Assembly: GCA_014621425.1 (NCBI GenBank)
Contig: JAANBB010000140.1
Coordinates: 22,070-86,069 of the forward strand
DNA: 64,000 nt
Direction: 5' to 3'
Origin: Cylindrodendrum hubeiense
Taxonomy: Eukaryota > Ascomycota > Sordariomycetes > Hypocreales > Nectriaceae
The notes below the pieces were generated by a model, which saw only the letters and a list, made by a program, of their open reading frames with translations, was not told where the DNA came from and did no database searches. Below are positions 22,469 to 32,570 of the stretch, piece after piece; position 1 is the first letter of the stretch, and each line of letters opens with the position of its first letter. Both the position numbers and the translations under genes were made by a program.

Positions 22469-24536
22469 ATGCTCCTATTCGCCAGACGGGCACAGCCCAA
22501 AGCCCCACACCGGCGTTCTCGAGCAGGTGCGTGATGTGAGTCTTCCACCATAATGGGTAACAAATGATCACACTCTTCTAACATTATCATGGTACTGAAG
22601 TCATTTCATTATGTAACTCTAGCTGGGATTTTGTCCTAACCTTTTCTGAATAGGATGTATTTCTTGGTAAGTGATGCTATTCCTAAATCACAAACGTTTA
22701 CTAACCCGCCACATTTAGTAAGAAAAAGGTGAATAATCTTCAGTGCTTACCGATTGCGAAGATGATTTCTAAAACAATCTGAATAGAAGAGGAAGTGCGA
22801 CGAAAGCCGCCCCCAATGCGGAGGCTGCCAGATGCACAATCTTGATTGTGCCTATGGACCTATTCAGCCTCGTAAACGCCACGTGTTTAAATCTAGTAGA
22901 CCTCCATCTTCTGGTAAAGAACTCTTGAGTTGAAATTCTGATTTACAGTGTATCTTTACTAATCCAGTCCATTATTAAGAACACTGCACTCATGGAAAAC
23001 CCGTTGGATCGGAGGACGAAGTTTACAAACATGGCCAACCCGGTTCAGCTCACAGCCCATACTCATCTCAGGATGCTATCGACACATATGGAGATCGCAA
23101 CCTACCCATCGATTTTGCTGGGTCAAACTCTACCGGTCTGACTCTGGGGCTCTCAATATTCAGCCCCTCCTTCGAAGACTTATCAACGCATCGAAACAGG
23201 CGAGAGCTGCTCGCCCACTTCTGTACCGTTGTTTCCCGCCTCATCGTTCTCGAAGACAGATGCGAGAATCCATTTAACCGGATTGTGCTTCCACTCTGCC
23301 AACACAGCCAGCTAGTAAGAAATGCGGTTTATGCACTGGCCAGCGCGCATCTCGAGCTGCACGGCGCAGGAAGCGGTGAAAAGGCGGCTGTCTTCTATTC
23401 TAGGTCCAATGAAAATTTGGACTGTGAAATTGACCTCAAAGGTTATGGAAAGAGGAATGAACTCCTTGCAGCCTTCGTGATATTAACCTACTACGAAGCG
23501 GTAAGTAGCATGATACAATAACATAGAATGACGGGACTAACCGCGTGCAGTTGTTTCAAAACGGCCGGTCAACTATCATCAATAAATACCTTAATGGTAT
23601 AATGAACACCCTAAGAACTGATGTTGACAATGATTCAACCACTTTATTCCTGGAAGAAGTAGGTCTCTGCCCAAAAGTCTAGTACAAAAGTCTAAAACGC
23701 ATCCACAGGCCTTTCGTTACTTCGATGTAATTTCAGCCCTCTCATTAGGCACAGAGCCGCTTTCAAGCGCTCCTAGGTTAAGGCATCACTCTAAAACAGG
23801 AGCGCTTGGGTTCGACTTGGCGTCTCCTAATCATCACTTCGATACTCTTCTGGGGATGTCTACTTCTCTATGGCCTATTATGCATCGTCTCGCCAGCCTT
23901 ATTTCTCTCAAAAAGCAGCTCAGTAAAACCAATCCCCTAGAGGCATTGAAAGTAGTAGTTCTGCGCGATGAGTTGGAATTTTCCGCGTCTGCCATTGAAG
24001 CTGCACTTTCCAGTTGGGAGCCGGACTCATGCATCGCAGGCGTCCCTGACGAGAACCTTGGGGGTCACTTTGAACAAACAGCAGGAACTCAGGCTCGTAT
24101 GCAAGGCCTTCTCTCTAATTCCCTGGCATATCGGCATTCGGCTCTGATATACTTATACCGGAGGATCCGTTGTCTACCGCGGAATCACAAACTGGTACAA
24201 CTTCAAGTACATCTGAGTCTTGAAAATTGCATCAAGGTGGCAAAAAGTCATGGCCCAATGGGAGCCATACTCTGGCCACTATTTATAGCAGCATGTGAGG
24301 CAACTAGCCTAAAAGACCGCGACATGGCGACAGTATCATTTTCTACAGCACGAAAGCGGCAGGGTATGATAAATATCGAGAGAGCTTGGACGGTTGTACA
24401 AGAGGTTTGGATAAGACAAGATGAGATGGATCTATTGGAGCTAGAAGAAATAGATAACTCAGTGGGAATAGGGTGTAGGGATGAGGTGTGGAGAACGGTC
24501 AGTAAGGATATGGGTATAGTAGTTATTCTCGGATAA
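22469..24536 (+). CDS. Zn2Cys6 transcription factor with microexon-split zinc cluster (554 aa)
   Basis: Seven exons restore one frame: 22469-22526, 22654-22666 (13 nt), 22719-22728 (10 nt), 22787-22913, 22980-23500, 23551-23658 and 23709-24536. The CDS is 1665 nt, 554 aa. The N-terminus MLLFARRAQPKAPHRRSRAG runs into the zinc cluster CISCKKKKRKC then CGGCQMHNLDC, spacing C2C6C6C2C6C, exactly the Zn2Cys6 consensus, although the six cysteines come from three different exons. Branch-like CTAAC sits in introns 1 and 2. The C-terminal part (ELLAHFCTVVSRLIV, RNAVYALASAHLEL, LTYYEALFQNGR, EEAFRYFDVISALS) is the fungal Zn-cluster-associated helical domain known as Fungal_trans_2 (PF11951 type). Target genes are unknown; the closest neighbours are the cation ATPase and the sugar cluster. 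Simple gene finders would miss exons 2 and 3 and might call this a pseudogene. Confidence 0.82.
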
Positions 24537-26839
24537 TGGCATGCCCGCATCGTTGTTAAATTTGTCGTTCTTCCGTTAGTTCTCTGTCGGTCCTTGTTAT
24601 GTTCTTGACTACGTATAGTACCGTGGTTCGTAATGAGCCAAAAGCTGCGTCTTGGAGATATACCTCTAAGGCACCATCATCATTTCCTTTTCTCTTCAAA
24701 GCCTCGATCTATGAATTAAGCGTCGAGGCTCATAGATTATTCTAGATATCCTCTTTTATTTACCGAGTTACGGTCACAACAGTAAAATTGGGAAGAAACG
24801 TGGTCGTGGTAGTGGTTGACGTCGTGTTAATGAGCTCCGTGGTCGTGGCCGAGTTGACGATGATAATGTGTCGGGTGGAGATGATCGATTGGCCGGGATG
24901 ACACATGAGTCAAAGGGGCCGTAGGGGATATTTAAGGCGATGCCGGACACTCTCTTTTACAGGGCATCTTTGTCGGACTTCACAGCATCAGACGTACCTG
25001 CAGTTTTTCTTTACTTTCTTGGGCCCGGCCCAGCGGATACCACAGCCTTTAATTCTCAATGGTTTTCCCCCGTTCTTTGACAATTCTACTTCTTACCATA
25101 TGATCACGTATTCTGCGCATTCGGATTGTCAAGTGCTTGCGAGGTTGAGGTGCGGTCGTGGTCCTATTACTTTGATTTAGGTGGAGATCAATTTCACTAC
25201 CCTAAAGCCAGCAAAAATACGGCGGGTGGGCGTGGTTAGTTTTGCCCGGTGAGCTTTCGTACCATCTCAGTAGTGGTGGACTTGTCAATGGCCGTGGTTG
25301 AGTCGGCACTTGATTTGTACCGGTTCTTATTTGTGCAGAAACCTTCATAATTGGCAAATTGCGTGGTTGGGAAGGATTGGAAGCTTTCTATCCCTCACAA
25401 AGCTGCCTGCCAAGCAATCGGGACAAGATGGTTCTTGTCTATCTCCGGGTACCCTGTATGCACTCTTGAATCCAACGGGCTCTGATGAGCCTTCCCGGAT
25501 ATTACTAGCCATTTCCCCTATTCTAGAACCGAGAGATCTCCAGGCTGAAGCACAATGGGCGACGGTCAACGTCCGCGCGTATCTTCGACTCGCATTACCT
25601 GCCGACAAAGGTGAATTTTAATGTATTACATCAATGAGTCACTTCTAAAAGCTTAATAATGCTGGGCACATGATCGCGCAACGGTCCCGAATGTCGATGA
25701 TATACAATGGCGAGTAACGTAGTAGGATAACGCAATATGCGGAGAACCGAAAAGCTCAAATCAGCACTCCAGGAAATGACCCCACGTGTGCCATTTCGAC
25801 GAGATATTGGATGGCAGTACCGGCAGTTGGTATCAAAAGCAGAGAGTGACGCATGGTGGGCATGGTGTAATCGGCTCTAGTGAACTCTCGATGCTGCATG
25901 CTGCACGCAGCACAAGCCATGTGTTTGGGACTGGCACTCCTCGGGATGGGCTACCTAGTGTGGCATTCTGAATTGGGTATTCCACGATCATCTCGGTCGA
26001 CACGAATCTGTACCTCTTTTTGGTTAGACTCACTAAGCCCGGTTTGGTAGCTGACTCCGGTCATGGAGACCAGTCCTTTTGGAGCCGTCAGTTATTCGAA
26101 AAGTCTTGGCGGCAATGCTTACTCTCAGTGAAAGCCTTACCAATTGCGCATCGTACAAAACACGAATTTTAGTTCCAACAAGGATAAAATACCCGGTGTC
26201 GAGGGTTAATTGTGTTCTGTCGAATTCTGGAGCACGTTTCTCAGAAAAAGTGGTACTCCAAGTGGAGAGGCTAGCACCACGCGGGACAAAATAACCGGAA
26301 TCTGCAGGGACGATCGATCGCTGTGAGAAAGCCAAGCTATCGCCAAGTATTTACTATTCAAAGCCTACTCGACCGGTGAAAATCACCATTGCAGGTTAGG
26401 TTAATCGTTGTGAGACATCTGTATCTTGATCATCTCTCATTCACCAGTTCTAACCGCACTTAGTAGAAACTAGCATGCCATTCAGACATGATTGGACCAG
26501 GAGGACTCGTTGCTCGTTCTTTCTAAGGCACCTTACCTCGATACGTAATGAGTAGTCAAGCAGCCCACACAGAAAGAATCTTGGCTGCTATACCCGGCAT
26601 GGCGGCCAAGTTCGGCTTCAGTTCCGATATTTGTCAAAGGTGGCAGAAACATGGAGAATTCGATGCCTTCTTCTGGACTAACCCAGTTTGATCCGCATTG
26701 TATGAGTCTTCCTGTCTGTACTCAATGCCTATATAACGACCATTCCTTGCTTATATTTAAACAGGCTAAGTATATCAACCAAGATTGCATTCTAAAGCTG
26801 GAAGACTAACAGGCAGTCTAGCCTTTGACCGAGTTCACC
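24537..26839. other. Gene-poor 2.3-kb interval with GT-rich tract
   Basis: No gene is supported. About 24790-25300 is biased to GTGG/GTCGTGG words on the plus strand (decayed simple sequence). A small ORF at 26548-26691 (47 aa, MSSQAAHTERILAAIPG..) ends before the ATPase promoter and is not recognised. A TATA box for the ATPase is at 26730-26736. Confidence 0.45.
26730..26736 (+). promoter_or_regulatory. TATA box of the ENA-type ATPase gene
   Basis: TATATAA lies about 104-110 bp upstream of the chosen start codon at 26840, at a spacing usual for fungal TATA promoters. Confidence 0.5.
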
Positions 26840-29800
26840 ATGGCGAAATCGATTCAGAGCAATGGCGATCACATTTCGGGACAGTCGAATGTGCCAATCT
26901 CTCGCCCAGCTCATGCTTTAACTGCAGAAAAAGTCACCGAAGAACTTCAGACAGACTCAGTTGCCGGCCTGAGTCCCGAGGACGCATTTCAGCGGTTGGC
27001 CAAGTATGAATCCAACGAGCTCGAAAAGGAAAAGGGCGTTCAGCCGTTCCAGATATTCATCGCCCAGATCGTTAACGCCATGACATTGGTACGTAAATCC
27101 GTGTCTAGCCTGATGATTCCTTCACCATTCTTATCTTCCACAGATTCTTTTACTTGCACTCGCCGCCAGTTTCGCCATTCAAGCCTGGATTGAGGGCGGT
27201 GTCTTGGCTGGACTCATCTTGATCAACATCGTCATTGGATTCCTGCAAGATTTACAAGCTGCACGGACCATTGCATCATTACAATCGTTAAACTCGCCAA
27301 CCGCTCGAGTGATCCGGGCCGGCGAGAGTCAAGTCACTAATGTCGCCGATCTTGTGCCTGGCGATATCCTTGATCTCAAAACCGGTGACGTCGTCCCCGC
27401 CGACGCTCGACTTCTCGATACCGTCAACCTTGAGGTTGATGAAGCCCTTCTCACTGGTGAATCCCTCCCGGTTCGCAAGGACCCCGATGTCACGTATGAT
27501 GAAGACGACCTTGGCGCTGGTGACCGACTCAATGTTGTTTTCAGCTCTACAACTATCACCAAAGGTCGAGGCCGAGCCGTTGTGTTTGCGACTGGTATGT
27601 ACACCGAGATCGGAGCCATTGCCGCTGCATTGAGGGCAGATGATGGTAAAAAGAGCATCCTCAAGCGAGATGAGAACGGACACGCCTCGGCTGGTGCTTA
27701 CGTTACGTTTTGGTGTCTTCAGGTGTGGGAATTTTGGGGAAGGTTCCTTGGCCTAACAGTCGGAACACCTCTGCAGCGGAAGCTATCTCGTCTGTTTCTT
27801 TACATCTTCGCCTTCGCCATTATTTGCACTCTCATTGTGCTAGGCGCAAACAACTTCCAAGGGCGTCGAGACGTCATAATCTACGGCGTTGCGACTGCTC
27901 TTGGCACGCTCCCAGTCACGCTTATCCTAGTTCTCACCATTACTATGGCAGCAGGCACTAAGGTGATGGTTCAGCGACACGTCCTTGTCAGAAACATGAG
28001 GAGTTTAGAGGCTTTGGGAGGTGTCACAGGTATTTCTTCCGTCCTGCTGCCAATTAATATCTGAAACTAATCACGAATGCAGCCATCTGCTCCGATAAAA
28101 CTGGCACTCTAACTCAAGGAAAAATGGTGATGAGAATGGCATGGTTGCCAGGACACGGTACATACCAAGTCGACACATCCAACGACCCTTACAATCCGGA
28201 GGCTGGTACTGTCAAATTCACCAACGCTGAACCTAAAGAGATGCAGACGGAGAAACAAGAAGCCTCGTCTATTAACATCAGCGAAGAAGCTCTAAAACAT
28301 TCCTCGTTGCAGCGCTACCTCGAAGTGGCCTCCTTTGCCAACTTGGCGACAGTTCGAAAGGCTGAACCCGAGAAATCCGAAGGCTCAAGTGCTTGGGTGG
28401 CTCACGGTGATCCTACTGAGATTGCCATCCGAGTTTTCGCAGAGAGATTCGGCCAGAAATCTTTGTTGAATAACGATGGCTGGAAACAATTGGCTGAGTT
28501 CCCGTTCGATTCTTCCGTCAAGAAGATGTCTGTCCTCGTAGAGGACAAGGCGTCGGGGCTCGTAAATGTTTTTACCAAGGGTGCTGTCGAGCGCGTGATC
28601 GGTAGCTGTTCAACTATCAGCACATCCACTGACACTCTTGCTCCCATCACGGCACAGTGCACGGAGCAAATTCTCGCCAATATGGAAGCTCTCGCCCGTC
28701 AGGGTCTTCGCGTGCTGGCTCTCGCTAGCCGACCTGCCGTCCGAGTTGTCTCTGAAGCTGAAATAAAGGCTGGAACCATCAAGCGTGACGAGTTTGAGCA
28801 TGATCTTGTCTTTCGCGGTCTTGTTGGCATTTATGACCCTCCGCGCCCAGAGTCGAGGCCCAGCGTCTTCAAGTGCCACCAGGCCGGTATTAGCGTCCAC
28901 ATGTTGACCGGCGATCATCCAGAGACGGCGCGTGCTATCGCTAAAGAGGTTGGAATCCTTCCCTCACGAATGGAACTTCTCCGACAAGACATTGCGGAGA
29001 CACTTGTCATGACGGCACACGACTTCGACCGGTTGACGGATGAGGAGGTGGATCAACTACCGCAACTGCCCCTCGTCGTCGCTCGGTGCGCCCCGAACAC
29101 TAAAGTCAGGATGATTGACGCATTGCATCGGCGTGGCCAGTATGTTGCCATGACAGGAGATGGAGTCAACGACTCTCCTAGCTTGAAGCGTGCAGACGTG
29201 GGCATTGCAATGGGGTTGGCCGGGTCCGACGTGGCGAAGAGGTGAGAAGCCAGACCTGAATTTATTCCTTTACCTTGAGCTAACACCGAATTAGTGCTTC
29301 TGATATTGTTCTTACAGATGATAATTTTGCCTCGATCCTAAATGCTGTGGAAGAGGGCCGGCGTATCTTTGACAATGTCCAAAAGTTCATGCTCCATGTC
29401 CTGGCTGCCAATACCGGTTTCGTCACCACTCTTCTCGTCGGCTTGGCCTACAAAGACTCTCAAGGAATATCTATCTTCCAGATTACACCTATTGAGATTC
29501 TCTTCATGTTGCTGGTAGCTGGCGCTTTTACGGAAACTGGCCTGGGCTTTGAGTCTGCAACGCCGGATATTTTGGACCGGCCACCTCAGAGTGTGAGTTC
29601 TCACCCAGTTAAGCCCCCAGGGTTACTCATGGGCCCTATATAATGCGCATATTGCTAACCTTGACTCCCTATAGCTTAAGTATGGTGTTTTTACGCCCGA
29701 GTTCTTGGCTGACGTTTTCGCCTACGGCATCCTAATGGCTGTGTGTCTATTGAGCAGCTTTGCGATCGTTCTCTTTGGCATGAACGATGGTCAGCTCGGA

Positions 29801-30283
29801 AATGACTGCAACATCCAGTACTCAGAATCCTGTAACGCCGTGTTTCGCGCTCGCACCACATGCTTCTCAAGCATGATGTGGATTTTCCTGCTCTTCGGCT
29901 GGGAGCTTGTCGACGCAAGACGCTCCTTTTTGGACGGCGCATTCACCGACACCAAGACATGGGCATTCCGACTTTGGCGCAACAAGTTCCTCTTCTGGTC
30001 TGTCGTCATCGGCTTCGTCAGTATCATCCCTACGATTTACATCCCTGTTCTAAACCACAATGTGTTTTTGCACTTCAATATCGACCGCGAATGGGGAATC
30101 ATCGTGGCCGTGACGATGCTTTTCTTCGCCGGCGCCGAATTGTGGAAATGGGCGAAGCGAGTATACCTGAGGCGACAGAACTTGATGAGCCAGAAAAATA
30201 AGGGATCTGGAGAGGAAGACTTGGAAGCAAGAGTGTTTGAGAAGTTCTACCAAACTGACTGTAGTAGCGAAAGTTTGTGTTAG
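26840..30283 (+). CDS. P-type cation ATPase, ENA type (type IID Na+/K+ efflux pump, 1066 aa)
   Basis: Five exons: 26840-27088, 27144-28029, 28083-29241, 29295-29592 and 29675-30283. The CDS is 3201 nt, 1066 aa, as usual for ENA pumps. The start ATG has ACCATGG context. Domains in order: N-terminal cation-ATPase domain; TM pair around the first junction (LILLLALAASFAIQAW); actuator motif TGES at 187-190; phosphorylation motif SDKTGTLT with the acceptor Asp at ~383, right after the second junction; nucleotide-binding part with the MLTGDHPETARAIA motif; the hinge TGDGVND at ~736-742; and the C-terminal membrane block starting with FMLHVLAANTGFV. Family members pump Na+ and K+ out across the plasma membrane at high pH or high salt. 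All catalytic residues are present, so the gene looks functional. Confidence 0.93.
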
Positions 30284-30735
30284 AAGGCCGAGCGAAATGG
30301 ACAAGGGCGATGGGATCAATGCATAAGCGTGGGTGATATCCATGAGTAATAAATATTCTTTCTCATTTCTAGCAAAAGACTGTGAGCACAAACGCCCTGA
30401 GACATATTTTTAATTGAAAACCAGATCCCAGATGAAATGAAGTTGCATCCAGGCACAGATGTGACTCGGTCTCAATCGGACCCGAAAGCAAACCGGGGCT
30501 AGTCTATAAACGGTTAAGGCGCCCCGATGTCCGAGAGGCCGGAAGCATCCCCGCTTGTGACGGACAGTAGAAACCGCCGGCCTCTCTCTCCATGTCAGCA
30601 TCGGCGATATATTGTGCGTGCAACTTGGGTTGGTAGCCTTATAAAAGGAATGGAGGAGAACGTAAATATTTAGACATACCATATCCATGCATTTCAGCAC
30701 CTGCACTCACTTCCAGACAAACACACACACACAAA
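30284..30735. promoter_or_regulatory. Promoter and leader of the FAD monooxygenase gene
   Basis: TATAAAAG at 30640-30647 lies 96 bp upstream of the start. A (CA)n run at 30721-30734 touches the start codon, so it lies in the 5' UTR. No gene is seen in the rest. Confidence 0.55.
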
Positions 30736-31995
30736 ATGCCCTTTCAACCACGAATTGCCATCGTCGGCGGCGGACCCTCCGGCTTGGCACTCGGCCTGCT
30801 GTTGCGGCAACGCGGCCTTTACCCCACGATTTACGAGTTGCGAAATAAGATGACGCCGGAAGAGCTCGCTAAACCGTCCGGTGTGCTGGATCTCCACGAG
30901 GAGTCTGGACTGATGGTGATGCGCGAGTGTGGCCTGTGGGACGAATTCCAGGCTTCCACAGGCGACTGCTCTGAGGAGTGTCGCGTCCTCGACCCCCAGG
31001 GCAATGTGCTTCACACCGACAAGGGCGAGTTATCGACTCGCCCGGAAATTTCTCGTCACGCATTGACAACCATTCTGATGAAGAATATTCCCTCAAACTC
31101 AATCAAGTGGAACCAGAAGATCACTGCCGTACGGGACGCCCGAAACACTACCACAGGAGCGGTTGAGATCACGCTCGACCTGGGTGTAAACAGCACCGCG
31201 ACATACGACTTTGTCGTCGGCGCCGATGGTGCGTGGTCCCGGGTGCGAAAGCTACTTACGGACGCCAAACCGTTTTACACCGGCGCGCAGTACGTGACGG
31301 CGACATTAAGACATGCGTCGACCAAGTTCCCACATCTGGCGGAACTGAGTGGCTCGGGCGCGTTCCTTGCGCTCGGTGGTGGGAAGGGCATACTGTCCCA
31401 CCGCGGCCCACAAGACTCAATTCGTGTATGCGCAGCCGTGAACACACCACACGAGGACTGGGTGAAGGTCGCCGGATTGGAAGGGAAGACAACGGCCGAG
31501 GTCAAGACGGCGTTGCTAGGTGACGAGAACCTCTTCGCCAAGTGGGCGCCCGAACTACAGGACCTATTCGCTACGGCGTGCGACGAGGAGACCAAGGACA
31601 ACGGTGGCCCTGCCGACATTTTGCCTCTATATTCTCTCCCCATTGGTACCCGCTGGGAGTATCGCACAGGCGCAACACTCATTGGCGACGCAGCTCACCT
31701 GATGACACCGTGGGCTGGTGAAGGCGTCAACTTGGCGCTGTGGGATTCGCTGGACCTGGCGCATGCGCTGGCAGCTGTGCCGGAAGCAGAAGATGCAGCC
31801 GCATGGCAGGCCGCGCTCGAGCCACGGATCCGCGAGTTCGAGGAGACTATGGCAACCCGGACAAAGGAGAAGGCAGAGGAGACGGCCAAGAACCAGAAGA
31901 TGTTTTTGTCTGAAAATGGTGGGCAGGTTTTGGCCGACATGTTCAAGATGTACGAGAAAATGGCGGCTGCTGGCGGCCCACCTGGAAAGCGATAA
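30736..31995 (+). CDS. FAD-dependent monooxygenase, TetX/PHBH-like group A (419 aa)
   Basis: Single exon. Residues 7-30 form the FAD-binding Rossmann fold (IAIVGGGPSGLALG); FVVGADGAWSRVR is the DG motif; GDAAHLMTPWAGEGVNLAL at ~317-335 is the second FAD-ribityl motif. Length and motif order match single-component flavoprotein hydroxylases that use NAD(P)H and O2 to hydroxylate aromatic or polyketide-like substrates; TetX-type tetracycline-modifying enzymes belong to the same subfamily. The substrate cannot be inferred. The gene has no intron and a GC-rich codon style compared with neighbours, so acquisition by transfer is possible but not shown; many native fungal paralogues are also intronless. 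No biosynthetic backbone gene is near it. Confidence 0.9.
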   Translation: MPFQPRIAIVGGGPSGLALGLLLRQRGLYPTIYELRNKMTPEELAKPSGVLDLHEESGLMVMRECGLWDEFQASTGDCSEECRVLDPQGNVLHTDKGELSTRPEISRHALTTILMKNIPSNSIKWNQKITAVRDARNTTTGAVEITLDLGVNSTATYDFVVGADGAWSRVRKLLTDAKPFYTGAQYVTATLRHASTKFPHLAELSGSGAFLALGGGKGILSHRGPQDSIRVCAAVNTPHEDWVKVAGLEGKTTAEVKTALLGDENLFAKWAPELQDLFATACDEETKDNGGPADILPLYSLPIGTRWEYRTGATLIGDAAHLMTPWAGEGVNLALWDSLDLAHALAAVPEAEDAAAWQAALEPRIREFEETMATRTKEKAEETAKNQKMFLSENGGQVLADMFKMYEKMAAAGGPPGKR

Positions 31996-32570
31996 GCTGG
32001 AAGCACGGGATTCACGAAATAGAGACTGAATCAGTATATACAACAGGCTGCGTTACATAGACACTCCGCTTTTTGTGCCAAGCAATTGATAGACAATGGC
32101 TTTTCTGCTCTTCCATTTAATTATTGTTGTGATGTCCAAGGGTCTCTGTGTCCCAGCGCTCGTAAGATGCACCCCGCTGTCGCGACCCATTATCGGACCC
32201 TCTCGTCAGCGTCGGCGCCAGAACAAAACAAGCGTCTGGTGCGCCTTTTGAGCGCGCAATCCCCGGACAATTCTTCACCGACATTAGCAACTATTTCAAC
32301 ATCCTAATGGCAATCGCTACAGAGGATTTTTGGACTCGGGTCTTTCGCAGCAGGAACCAGCCACTTCCACTTCAGCAACTTCAGCAACTTCAGCCACTAA
32401 ACCAGTCAAAGCCAGCTTAAGCTTAGTCTTGTCTTCAACTCCACACCAGAGATACCTCAGGACGTTTCTCGCAGACTCACGGATAACTTCAACCAAATCA
32501 ATTCATGAGTCCAAGTAATGAATTTTAGTTAGCGAATCTCAATACCTGGAAACACCTCGAAGTCGCCAAG
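31996..32570. other. Intergenic leader of the 828-aa unknown gene with short tandem repeat
   Basis: No gene is supported. A 9-bp unit (ACTTCAGCA) is repeated about three times at 32369-32395. The repeat falls in a small upstream frame (32330-32518) that could be a uORF, but that frame has no other support. Confidence 0.4.

Noticed and set aside
31275..32043. Minus-strand ORFs over the FAD monooxygenase
   Set aside because: GC-rich coding sequence leaves long antisense frames; the plus strand has clear FAD motifs.
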